From assembly GCF_001700965.1 (NCBI RefSeq), contig NZ_CP016756.1, forward strand, positions 186,001 to 250,000: 64,000 nt of DNA, written 5' to 3'. The first letter of the stretch is position 1, and every line of letters begins with the position of its first letter. The DNA comes from Stenotrophomonas nitritireducens. GTDB taxonomy: Bacteria; Pseudomonadota; Gammaproteobacteria; Xanthomonadales; Xanthomonadaceae. Both the position numbers and the translations under genes were made by a program. Below the pieces are notes generated by a model. It was given only the letters and a program-made list of their open reading frames with translations, was not told where the DNA came from and did no database searches. Positions 1-7,264 of the stretch are shown here, piece after piece.

Positions 1-185
1 CAGCTCAGGCGGTCCATCAACACTGGATCGCGACAGTCGTCCAGAGTGCTCTCGTCCCACTGCCGCGCCTTGCGGTAACGCTTGGCCCGTTCGGCCTGCG
101 ACAAGGGCGTGGCGTAAAGGCGTGGCCTGCCCCTGCGTTTTGGCTCCACAGCATCCTGTTTTTCGCTGTCGCCCTGGTCCGCCAT
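1..185 (-). CDS. hypothetical DNA-binding-like protein, 5' part only (runs off window start)
   Basis: A minus-strand reading frame stays open from the ATG at 185 to the window edge (61 codons). The visible residues are hydrophilic and contain a basic AT-hook-like core (KRRGRPRLYATP) followed by an Arg/Lys-rich stretch (QAERAKRYRKARQ), which suggests a small nucleic-acid-binding or repressor-like protein. An in-frame ATG also exists at 191, but GAGGAA directly abuts it and lies 6 nt from the ATG at 185, so 185 is the better start. A near-perfect palindrome sits 31 nt upstream. I do not recognise the family, and the C-terminus is outside the window. Confidence 0.6.
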   Translation of the reverse strand, partial: MADQGDSEKQDAVEPKRRGRPRLYATPLSQAERAKRYRKARQWDESTLDDCRDPVLMDRLS

Positions 186-215
186 CGTCATTTCCTCGCC
201 AATTAGCTGCCAATA

Positions 216-237
216 ATAAAGTGATACATCACTTTAT
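216..237. promoter_or_regulatory. 22-bp inverted repeat, candidate operator
   Basis: Ten-base arms (ATAAAGTGAT / ATCACTTTAT) surround a central AC, just upstream of the minus-strand gene that starts at 185. A palindrome this long in the promoter region of a basic small protein suggests an operator, possibly autoregulatory. That role is inferred from position only. Confidence 0.5.
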
Positions 238-688
238 GCTTGCCGATCCGGGGTTTGACGCTGAAGGTAGGGCGATCTTCCATGATCACCCAGCCATGAC
301 GCGTGTAAATGCACGGCCGCCATCACCCTTCCCCGTCTGGCTTGCTGGCGTCGCCACGGACGCAAAGAAGCGTTTCCCTGCGGCTCCTTCATTGCGGCAA
401 CCGTTGGCAGCGCTCCACGGGGCGTGGCTTGCGGCAACCCTGGTAGCCGCTGCACAAGCAAACCCACGCGGCGCGCATGCGTGTCCCGGATGTAAATCCG
501 AGATCAGACCCGTCCTAGAAACGCGGCGCTCTGAATAAGACGCCAAGTGCTTACTTTGCTGGCAGTACACAAATAAAGTAATGGAAAGCGCGTACCTACC
601 TTTCGTTTCCCCTCCTGCCCCACACGCTGCAGCGCCACAGCCTCCTCTCAACAGGCCTCTCCCGTTCAACAACTGAAGCCGATCCGCC
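238..688. other. 451-bp intergenic region without a convincing gene
   Basis: Frames are open on both strands here, but none has a plausible protein composition, ribosome site or recognisable motif. The 3' part presumably carries the promoter of the response-regulator gene at 689. An AAATAAAGTAATGG stretch near 570 partly resembles one arm of the palindrome at 216-237. Confidence 0.5.
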
Positions 689-1363
689 ATGAAGCCACTC
701 ACCCTTCGCGTCGTTCTCGCGGACGATCATTCCGCCGTGCGTGCCGGCCTTCAGTACGTCCTTACCTCAAGCGGCACGGTGTCGGTAATGGGCTCTGCTC
801 GCAACTCGACCGAGTTGATGGATGTGCTTGCGCGGAACCCCTGCGACGTGCTGATCTCCGATTACTCGATGCCCGGCGGGCGCTACGGCGACGGCATTGC
901 CCTTTTCAAGCTGATCAAGAAGCGCTATCCCTCGATCAAGATCGTGGTACTGACAATGCTGGAGAACCCCGGCATCGTGCATTCGCTGCTGAGCCTTGGC
1001 ATCTCCTGCATCCTGAGCAAATCCGATTCGCTCAATCACCTGTTGCCGGCCGTGCACGGTGCATACGCCAACGGGCGCTACCTCTCCCCCACCATCACCG
1101 ACATCGCCGGTGCGGTTACCTCCGGCAGCTCCGGCGTGCAGATGCTGACAACCCGCGAACTGGAAGTCATCCGCTTCTTTGTTTCGGGTTTGACCGTCAA
1201 CGAAATCGCCGAGCGCCTGAGCCGCAGCAAGAAGACCATCAGCACCCAGAAAGGCGCGGCGATGCTGAAACTGGGGCTCAAGCGTGATGTGGACCTGCTG
1301 CGCTATGGCATCGAATCGGGCCTGGCCGACGCAGAGATGGGCCCCAGCGTCGCCCGGGCATGA
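689..1363 (+). CDS. RcsB/BvgA-like response regulator (REC-LuxR HTH), copy 1
   Basis: This 224-residue protein has an N-terminal receiver domain (about 5-125): acidic pair D12/D13, phospho-acceptor D58 in LISDYSMPGG, switch Thr in VVLTM and conserved Lys111. A NarL/LuxR-type helix-turn-helix follows at about 152-207 (LTVNEIAERLSRSKKTIS). The long MPGGRYGDGIALF loop is typical of the RcsB/BvgA branch, whose members receive phosphate from hybrid kinases with an HPt domain. Such a kinase lies at 8878-11919. A close paralogue lies convergently at 1859-2554. It is probably a transcription factor for the adjacent fimbrial genes; that target is inferred. Confidence 0.93.
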   Translation: MKPLTLRVVLADDHSAVRAGLQYVLTSSGTVSVMGSARNSTELMDVLARNPCDVLISDYSMPGGRYGDGIALFKLIKKRYPSIKIVVLTMLENPGIVHSLLSLGISCILSKSDSLNHLLPAVHGAYANGRYLSPTITDIAGAVTSGSSGVQMLTTRELEVIRFFVSGLTVNEIAERLSRSKKTISTQKGAAMLKLGLKRDVDLLRYGIESGLADAEMGPSVARA

Positions 1364-1633
1364 AGCCCAACCAGTTATCGAAGCCTAGGCACCGTAATAT
1401 CCCCCGATCGGAGCACCTACTTTTCCATCATTGGATTGCAGCCCGCCAATAACAACGCAGGATCAATCCGAACGGGAATGCCGCGGTAGGGACAGGAAAA
1501 ATCCGCCTGATTGGGACGGGTCCTATGGCTGCACCTGTGCGCTTGACACACCATGAGCAAATTCCTTGTGCGGCGCCAACCTGGCGCTCGCATGCGTGCT
1601 TTGCTTATGAGCTGCGGCCGAGAACACACAGTG

Positions 1634-1810
1634 ATGGACAAGAAAACCGCGGACGTCAGGCGACTGCTAATAGATTTCGCACGCCTCTCCACCATCCAGA
1701 AGAACCAGTTTCTGGAAACCCTCAATCTCTTCATGTATGCATCACCGCAGCGGCGGCGAAAAATCATGATGCAGTGGGAGTCGGGCAAGCTGGGGCTGGA
1801 TATCGACTGA
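1634..1810 (+). CDS. small hypothetical protein between two response regulators
   Basis: The 58-residue product starts MDKKTADVRRLL and is rich in charged and aromatic residues (ARLSTIQKNQFLETLNLF, then QRRRK). It looks like a compact helical soluble protein, not random frame translation. The frame is open upstream to an ATG at 1553, but the 27 extra residues look unlike protein and the ATG at 1634 is the natural start. It sits between the convergent regulators at 689-1363 and 1859-2554 and ends 48 bp before the latter. No family is recognised. An accessory role in the fimbrial circuit is only a guess from position. Confidence 0.5.
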   Translation: MDKKTADVRRLLIDFARLSTIQKNQFLETLNLFMYASPQRRRKIMMQWESGKLGLDID

Positions 1811-1858
1811 CAGCATCCAACGTGGGACCGCGAGCTGGACGGCAGGGATTGCCGCCGC

Positions 1859-2554
1859 TCAGGTTCCGCCTGGGTCCGATGCTGCCGGCGCACCGCCTGA
1901 TGAGGTAACCAGGCCGTTTTCCATCGCATAGCGCAGCAGATCAACATCCTTCTCGATGGAAAGTTTTTCCATCGCATTGGCCTTCTGCGTGCTGATGGTC
2001 TTCTTGCTGCGGTGCAGGCGCTCGGCAATTTCGTTGACGGTCAGGCCCGAGGCATACAGACGCACCACTTCGGACTCGCGGATACTCAGTACCCCCGCCG
2101 GATTGCGGCTGCGCCGGTTGAGCTCGATGCTCTGCACCACTTTCTCGATCGTGGGCGAATAGTACTTTCCCCCGCCATGCGCGGCGTGCACGGCCGGCAC
2201 CAGATGGGTCAACGCATCCGACTTGCTGACAATGCACATGACGCCCTGGGTGAGAAGGGTGTGCAACACCGCTGGATTGTCCAGCATCGTCAGCACCACC
2301 AGCTTCACCTGCGGGTGCCGCCTGGCAATCATTCCAAAAAGTGCGATGCCATCGCCGAAATCGCCCGCCGGCATTGCATAGTCCGAGACAACCACGTCAC
2401 AGGCGACCCCATTGAGCAGGGCCATCAACTCGGTGGAATCGGCCGCGGTGCCGACCAGCTCAATCGTGTCTACAGATGACAGCTCGTACTTGACCCCTGC
2501 AATCATGCCCGGGTGATCGTCAGCCAAAATCACCTTGATCTTGAAACCACTCAT
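1859..2554 (-). CDS. RcsB/BvgA-like response regulator (REC-LuxR HTH), copy 2
   Basis: The 231-residue protein is paralogous along its whole length to the regulator at 689-1363: D12/D13, acceptor D58 in VVSDYAMPAG, Lys111, and an almost identical recognition region (SGLTVNEIAERLHRSKKTIS). The start at 2554 is chosen because AGGGAGAG precedes it by 6 nt; the longer frame to 2584 lacks a ribosome site. It lies downstream of, and on the same strand as, pilin-chaperone-usher, about 220 bp after the usher, so it may be the last gene of the fimbrial operon. The C-terminal tail (SSGGAPAASDPGGT) is unlike that of copy 1. Confidence 0.93.
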   Translation of the reverse strand: MSGFKIKVILADDHPGMIAGVKYELSSVDTIELVGTAADSTELMALLNGVACDVVVSDYAMPAGDFGDGIALFGMIARRHPQVKLVVLTMLDNPAVLHTLLTQGVMCIVSKSDALTHLVPAVHAAHGGGKYYSPTIEKVVQSIELNRRSRNPAGVLSIRESEVVRLYASGLTVNEIAERLHRSKKTISTQKANAMEKLSIEKDVDLLRYAMENGLVTSSGGAPAASDPGGT

Positions 2555-2772
2555 GGTGACGCTCTCCCTGGAGTGCAACGGCAACTGGCCAATCCCAGCC
2601 GAGGAAGCCCCCTGTGGCGTGCAGATTACTTCAGGACAGAATCCCTGTCACATCGGTCTTCGAGATAGCGCTCTGTAGGCCAAGGCAGCCACTGCAAGCC
2701 AACTTGCGCGAGCTGCCGCCCTTCCTTCGCCTCGCGGAGCCCAGCATCGGCACCTGCATCATGGCGTTGCGC

Positions 2773-5346
2773 TCACTGCGCCGGGCTGCCGATGCAGGTG
2801 GCCGCAACCTGCGCCAACGCACCGCCCTGGGGCCGCTGCGGTAGCGAATAGTCGACCCGGCAGATGGGGTTTCCGTCCTCTCCCTGGATCACGCTCAAAG
2901 TGCCGCTCTCCTGCAGGCCGCGCGCGAACACCCTGCCCGCCTGCCCTACCACGCCCACTTCCGCACCACTGTCGTCAACCACCGCAGCGCCGAAAGGAAG
3001 GTTGCCGCTGCCCGGCATTGTCAGTTGCAGCAATGCCGAGCGACCAAACGTGGTGTCGAACTTCAGCAACGGTGCCAGGCCGGCACGCGGCACCACATGC
3101 TGGCTGGTGGCCTTCAATTCCACGTCGGTGGACAGGCCCTTGGGGTCGATCTCAATCCGGTTGATCCGATAAGGCGACAAGTAGGGAATCGCCGCATAGC
3201 CGCGACGGTCGACCTTTACCCCCGCCGCATTCAGCACCTTTGCACCGCGCGCATCCGGCACGTGCACCAGACCGAATGTCTCGGATACCGGCTGCGAGAA
3301 GGTGATACCACCGCCATGGGCAATGATCGCCCCGCGCGCGCTCAACGACGCCTGCGTGCTCTGCGCGCCAACGCTGGCGCTGCCCGATAGCACCGCGACG
3401 CGGCCACGATAGCCCAGGTTCACGCTGCCGGAACGTTCGGCTGACTGGTCGCCACCCCACGCCGTACGCGCGGAGACCCCGTAGGAAAGCGCGCCATCAG
3501 CCCCGATGGCACCGATAAGGGTGCTTTGGAACTGACTGCGTCCGTCCTGCAGCTGCGCCACGTTTGCGGTTGCCGTGAGCGGCCGCACCTTGCCCAGCGA
3601 GAACGTTGCATTGGCGGAATAGTGCGTGGCCGGGCGATCGAAACCCGACTGCTGGCGACGTGCCGACAGGCTGTAGCCAACGCCGCGATAACTGGCGCTG
3701 TAACCCAGCGTATAGCTCAGGTCCGAACCGCTGCGGTTCCAGTAGTGGGCGAGCGACGCGGTGGCATTCAAACGTCCACCGCGCGCACCCAGCTTCTGCC
3801 CGACCGTGAGCGCAGCCCGGTTGCGCTGACGCTGGATGGAATCGAAGTCCCCGTCCGCAGGCAGTTCGCGCGCGGCAAGCGCCTCGTTCAGGGCGAGGAA
3901 CCCGGAGGTGGAATAACGATGCCCGGCCAGGGTGATGTTGGTGCCGGTAGCTGGCAGCAAGCGGGCGTAACTGAGCCGATAGCTGGCACCGCTGTGGCTG
4001 CCGCGTCCGGGCAGGCGGGTGCTCGCATGGGTGACATCCGCGCCGATGGCACCCAGCGGTGTATTCAGGGCCACACCCGCCATGGCGGAACGATAGTCCT
4101 GGGCCAACGTGGTACCGACATAACCGGTGGCCAGGCTGGATATACCGCGCTGCCAGGTTGCCTGTGCAAAGGCGGGATCGCCTTTGAGCACCGTGCTGCG
4201 CGCGGTACCGGCAACAACGCTATAGCGTGAAACGCCGGCGCGCAGCGACTGCGGCACCGACGCGAACGGCACCGAGAACTGCTGCGTGCTGCCATCGGCT
4301 TCCTGCACGGTGACCTCCAGATCGCCGCCGTAGCCGGTGGCGTACAGATCATCAATCTGAAACTCGCCCGGTGCTACCGTCGACTCATGGACGATGATGC
4401 CGTTCTGGCGGATGGTGACACGTGCATTGGTATAGGCCACGCCGCTGACCACCGGCGCATAGCCGCGCAGCGATTCCGGCAGCATGCGGTCATCGCTTTC
4501 CAGGCGAATGCCACGGAAGCCTGTGCTGTCGAACAGCTCGCCGCTGGTGTAATCCTCGCCGATGGTCAGCTGCGCGCCCAGCGCGGCGACATCACGCTTT
4601 GCATAGGTGGCAATTGCCTGATACTGCCGCTCGCCGGTATCGCCGATTCTTGCGCTCGCGTCATGGCGCAAGCGCCAGCTGCCCATGTTGATGCCCATGT
4701 CCAGGCCAAGATACGCCTGCGAGCTACGCCCGGAACCGTTGTCGGCGGTGTAGCCATCAAGTGCGTAGTTGACGAATCCGGTAGATACACCGGCATCCCA
4801 GCTGTCGGGGTTCACATAGCCGCGCGGCGTGCGCAGCAAGGCAACCTGGGGAATGGACAGATCCAGACGCTGCGCCGCGAAGTCGAACACGTCCAGTGCG
4901 CCGTCAACAACGGCATCAATACCGACGCAGTCACTGTCGGCAGCCATTGTCTCCGGAACTTCCGCAGAGACTTGACTGAGGTCCGCGCCGGTGCGCCGGA
5001 GCAGATCAGATGTGATGCATGCCTGCACGCGCCCGGCCGCGCCTGCGCTGCGGAAGCTGACATCGGTACGACCAATGCGTTGGTCATTCACGTACAGATC
5101 AACCCGGTAATCGCCGGGAGGCGCGGAATCACCGCGTTCGAACCGCGATATATCGGCATTGCTGCCTGCGCTGCCGATCAGGAACGCGCTGTCGAATTCA
5201 ACCTGCGGTGGGCCGCCGCCAGCGGAGGCAACCTCGGCGGCCGCAGAGACGCAGCTTGCCGACAGAATCACTCCCATCAACAGCACCAGCGGGCGCTGGC
5301 AAAGCCTGCGCGGGCTACGGGCCGACTGGAACGGCACAATTTTCAT
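2773..5346 (-). CDS. outer membrane fimbrial usher (FimD/PapC family)
   Basis: The 857-residue usher would form the outer-membrane beta-barrel pore that recruits chaperone-subunit complexes and exports the fimbria. After a signal peptide (about 1-37) comes the usher N-domain signature (VEFDSAFLIG, DISRFERG, GDYRVDLYVNDQRIG). A long beta-rich barrel follows, with a middle-domain segment (DDLYATGYGGDLEVTVQEADG) and a C-terminal domain with the usual cysteine pair (ICRVDY and ATCIG). The start at 5346 has AGGAGG 9 nt upstream; an upstream in-frame ATG (5385) lacks support. It follows the chaperone gene by 165 bp on the same strand. Length and motifs are normal for the family. Confidence 0.96.
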   Translation of the reverse strand: MKIVPFQSARSPRRLCQRPLVLLMGVILSASCVSAAAEVASAGGGPPQVEFDSAFLIGSAGSNADISRFERGDSAPPGDYRVDLYVNDQRIGRTDVSFRSAGAAGRVQACITSDLLRRTGADLSQVSAEVPETMAADSDCVGIDAVVDGALDVFDFAAQRLDLSIPQVALLRTPRGYVNPDSWDAGVSTGFVNYALDGYTADNGSGRSSQAYLGLDMGINMGSWRLRHDASARIGDTGERQYQAIATYAKRDVAALGAQLTIGEDYTSGELFDSTGFRGIRLESDDRMLPESLRGYAPVVSGVAYTNARVTIRQNGIIVHESTVAPGEFQIDDLYATGYGGDLEVTVQEADGSTQQFSVPFASVPQSLRAGVSRYSVVAGTARSTVLKGDPAFAQATWQRGISSLATGYVGTTLAQDYRSAMAGVALNTPLGAIGADVTHASTRLPGRGSHSGASYRLSYARLLPATGTNITLAGHRYSTSGFLALNEALAARELPADGDFDSIQRQRNRAALTVGQKLGARGGRLNATASLAHYWNRSGSDLSYTLGYSASYRGVGYSLSARRQQSGFDRPATHYSANATFSLGKVRPLTATANVAQLQDGRSQFQSTLIGAIGADGALSYGVSARTAWGGDQSAERSGSVNLGYRGRVAVLSGSASVGAQSTQASLSARGAIIAHGGGITFSQPVSETFGLVHVPDARGAKVLNAAGVKVDRRGYAAIPYLSPYRINRIEIDPKGLSTDVELKATSQHVVPRAGLAPLLKFDTTFGRSALLQLTMPGSGNLPFGAAVVDDSGAEVGVVGQAGRVFARGLQESGTLSVIQGEDGNPICRVDYSLPQRPQGGALAQVAATCIGSPAQ

Positions 5347-5511
5347 GGTGCTGTGCCTCCTGGGAATGACACCGGCACGCTCCACGCACGCAGTGCACGG
5401 GTCGCCAGCGAAAATAGTGGGTGTCGAAAAAAAGCTGGTGGCGTTCGTTGCAGGCCACCGCGGACAGACCGGCTTGTTGGCAAACGAACCGGCAGCGGCG
5501 CGCTTGGCAGG

Positions 5512-6264
5512 CTAGTTGCCGGGCTCGGTGAGCGTGCTGTTGCCGGCAACACCGCTGCCCCAGTCGTTGATCGCGCTGTAGTTCACGACCGCTGAAGTTG
5601 ACGTACTGCCCTTGAAATCTGCCAGGCGGAAGCGCGTACTGGCACCCGGGAGCACATGTCCGGCGCCCGCATTGTGGCTCTGGCCACCAACGCTGAACGT
5701 CACGCTGCCGAAATTGACGATGTAGGCAGTGGGGTTATTGGCCACCAATGCGTACCCTTGCGCAGCATCGTCCCGGACCAGCGACCAACGCACACGTGCG
5801 GGCGCCTGCTCAGGCGAGCCCTCCAGGCCCGCAGGGCGGTACATCAGCTTGATGCGGGTGCGCAATGCGAGCTGCAGGCGGTTCTCGGCCTCATCAGTGG
5901 CCTTTGGCGGCACTTCCAGCACGTTCAACCAGTACAGCCGTTCAACCTTGGAGGCCGGCAACGGCCCAGTCTTCATCAACCGCAAGGTCTGGCCCTTGCC
6001 CGGATCGAGCCGGAACATCGCCGGGGTCAGCACAAACGGCACATCCACATCTTCCGGCGCCATGCCGGCATCGCCATCATCGAGCCAGGCCTGAACCAGG
6101 GCGGGCGTGACGCCGTCGTTGCTCAAGCTGATGCTGACTTCACTCTGCTTCTCGGGAAAAATCACCCGTGTGGTTCCAATCACAACCCCTGCATTCGCGC
6201 CGGCGCTCAGGCCCAGCATTGCAAGTGCAAGTGCGGTCAAACTGATACGAAAAGATTTTTTCAT
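5512..6264 (-). CDS. periplasmic fimbrial chaperone (PapD family)
   Basis: The 250-residue protein has a signal peptide ending ANA (cleavage near residue 25) and PapD-type immunoglobulin-like domains. Seen motifs are TRVIFPEKQSEVSISLSN (G1/A1 strands), FRLDPGKGQTLRL, ERLYWLNVLEVPP and LRTRIKLMYRP. These chaperones donate a strand to pilin subunits in the periplasm and hand them to the usher. The start at 6264 (MKKSF) follows GGTGGAA; the ATG 12 nt further upstream is less likely. The gene lies between pilin and usher, the classical order. A 13-bp tandem repeat and a strong hairpin lie between pilin and chaperone. Confidence 0.95.
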   Translation of the reverse strand: MKKSFRISLTALALAMLGLSAGANAGVVIGTTRVIFPEKQSEVSISLSNDGVTPALVQAWLDDGDAGMAPEDVDVPFVLTPAMFRLDPGKGQTLRLMKTGPLPASKVERLYWLNVLEVPPKATDEAENRLQLALRTRIKLMYRPAGLEGSPEQAPARVRWSLVRDDAAQGYALVANNPTAYIVNFGSVTFSVGGQSHNAGAGHVLPGASTRFRLADFKGSTSTSAVVNYSAINDWGSGVAGNSTLTEPGN

Positions 6265-6284
6265 CGTTCCACCCATTCGAAAGA

Positions 6285-6311
6285 GTTGTTGATCACTGGT
6301 TGTTGATCACT
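6285..6311. repeat. 13-bp direct repeat GTTGTTGATCACT, two copies
   Basis: GTTGTTGATCACT occurs at 6285-6297 and again at 6299-6311, a 14-bp period, immediately upstream of the chaperone ribosome site. No function is known. It may be replication slippage or a protein or RNA site. Confidence 0.7.
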
Positions 6312-6329
6312 ATCGTTGCGGGCCACAGC

Positions 6330-6363
6330 CCGCCGGCAGCACACTTCTGGCAACTGCCGGCGG
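6330..6363 (-). terminator. intra-operon hairpin between pilin and chaperone
   Basis: A perfect 10-bp stem (CCGCCGGCAG / CTGCCGGCGG) with a 14-nt loop lies 7 nt after the pilin stop codon and has no T-tract. Such hairpins after major pilin genes commonly stabilise the pilin mRNA or cause partial termination, giving excess pilin over chaperone and usher. That role is inferred here. Confidence 0.6.
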
Positions 6364-6370
6364 TTGCGAC

Positions 6371-6913
6371 TTACTCGTAGCTCATCGTGTACTGGACGTG
6401 GCTGTTGGCTTCGCCTGCAGTGGCGCCGCCCAGCGACTGGTACTCGACGAAGTACTTCAAAATCATTACGCCCGGTCCAATCTCGACCCACTGGGAGTTC
6501 TGCGCAGCCGCTTCGGCACCGGCAAAAATCTTCTCCTGCTTGTCGTTGAGCAGGCTCAGCTCGACGTTCTCGGCGCCGTTGGCGGCAATGATCAGGTTGC
6601 CGTTCTGCGAGTTGACGCTTTCGCCCGCTTCAAAGAACGTGGAGACCCTGCCCGAGGTCGGATTGCACTCGGTAAGTTCAATGTTGAAACCGGTACGGCC
6701 CGCAGTGGAACCGGCATCGGCCAAGGTTGTGGTGCTCACCGGCGGCAGGTCCACCTGGAAACTGCTGGCACTGCCACCGCCGTTGATCTTGCAGGTGCTG
6801 GCGGTGATGTTTCCCAGGAACTGGATGGAACCATCCGAGGCATGCGCACGACCTGCGAAAGCGAGGGTGGTTGCGGCGACAGCGATGGCGGCGACTAGAG
6901 AGAGGTTCTTCAT
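6371..6913 (-). CDS. major fimbrial subunit (type 1 pilin family)
   Basis: The 180-residue protein has a clear signal peptide ending RAHA (about residue 25), then the pilin pattern: SIQFLGNITASTCKI, a second cysteine in LTECNP that would form the conserved disulfide, and a C-terminal beta-strand with a penultimate tyrosine (HVQYTMSYE). Size and layout are those of a major pilin. The start at 6913 has AGGAAAAG upstream; a longer in-frame extension to 7264 is rejected because it crosses the promoter region. It is the first gene of the pilin-chaperone-usher run and is followed by a stem-loop. Confidence 0.94.
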   Translation of the reverse strand: MKNLSLVAAIAVAATTLAFAGRAHASDGSIQFLGNITASTCKINGGGSASSFQVDLPPVSTTTLADAGSTAGRTGFNIELTECNPTSGRVSTFFEAGESVNSQNGNLIIAANGAENVELSLLNDKQEKIFAGAEAAAQNSQWVEIGPGVMILKYFVEYQSLGGATAGEANSHVQYTMSYE

Positions 6914-7264
6914 CGTTACTTTTCCTATGTCTGTGTATGAATTTACTGACGCGAAAAGAAGTAGAAATCTGATTGCTTTCCTTCGCCCTTCCCGCACGAC
7001 AATCCTAGGATTAGTGTTCCCGATGCGTAATCGGACCAATCCTAAAACCAAGGAAAAATTCGCCATCCAGGCGTCCTCTTTCAGCGTGCGTCCAGCCATG
7101 CATCCGCCGCCGCCGCATTGCCGTACTGATATCGGCAGGTGCGGACGAGCACGATACTCCTGCGCGCCGGCTGCGTTCCCGTCTGCATCGCACGCCGCCC
7201 TCGAACAGAGGCGCAGCTGGCACGCACGCAATCTCCATTGCTTGTTCGCTCTACCTTTCCTCAA
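6914..7264. other. fimbrial operon promoter region, no gene
   Basis: About 350 bp between the REC-EAL gene and the pilin gene. It is locally AT-richer than its surroundings and contains the AATCCTAGGATT palindrome (7001-7012) and a further AATCCTA (7038-7044). I see no convincing coding frame. It presumably holds the promoter for the pilin operon. Confidence 0.6.
7001..7044. promoter_or_regulatory. candidate RcsB/BvgA-type binding site
   Basis: AATCCTAGGATT at 7001-7012 is a perfect 12-bp palindrome, and the half-site AATCCTA recurs at 7038-7044, 37 bp away. Inverted heptads of the TTCCTA type are the known targets of BvgA, and TCCTA is part of RcsB boxes; regulators of that family are encoded on both sides. 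Assignment as their operator is inference. Confidence 0.4.

Noticed and set aside
122..702. Overlapping frames on both strands upstream of the first response regulator
   Set aside because: Low-quality composition, no ribosome site or motif, and one crosses the palindrome at 216-237.
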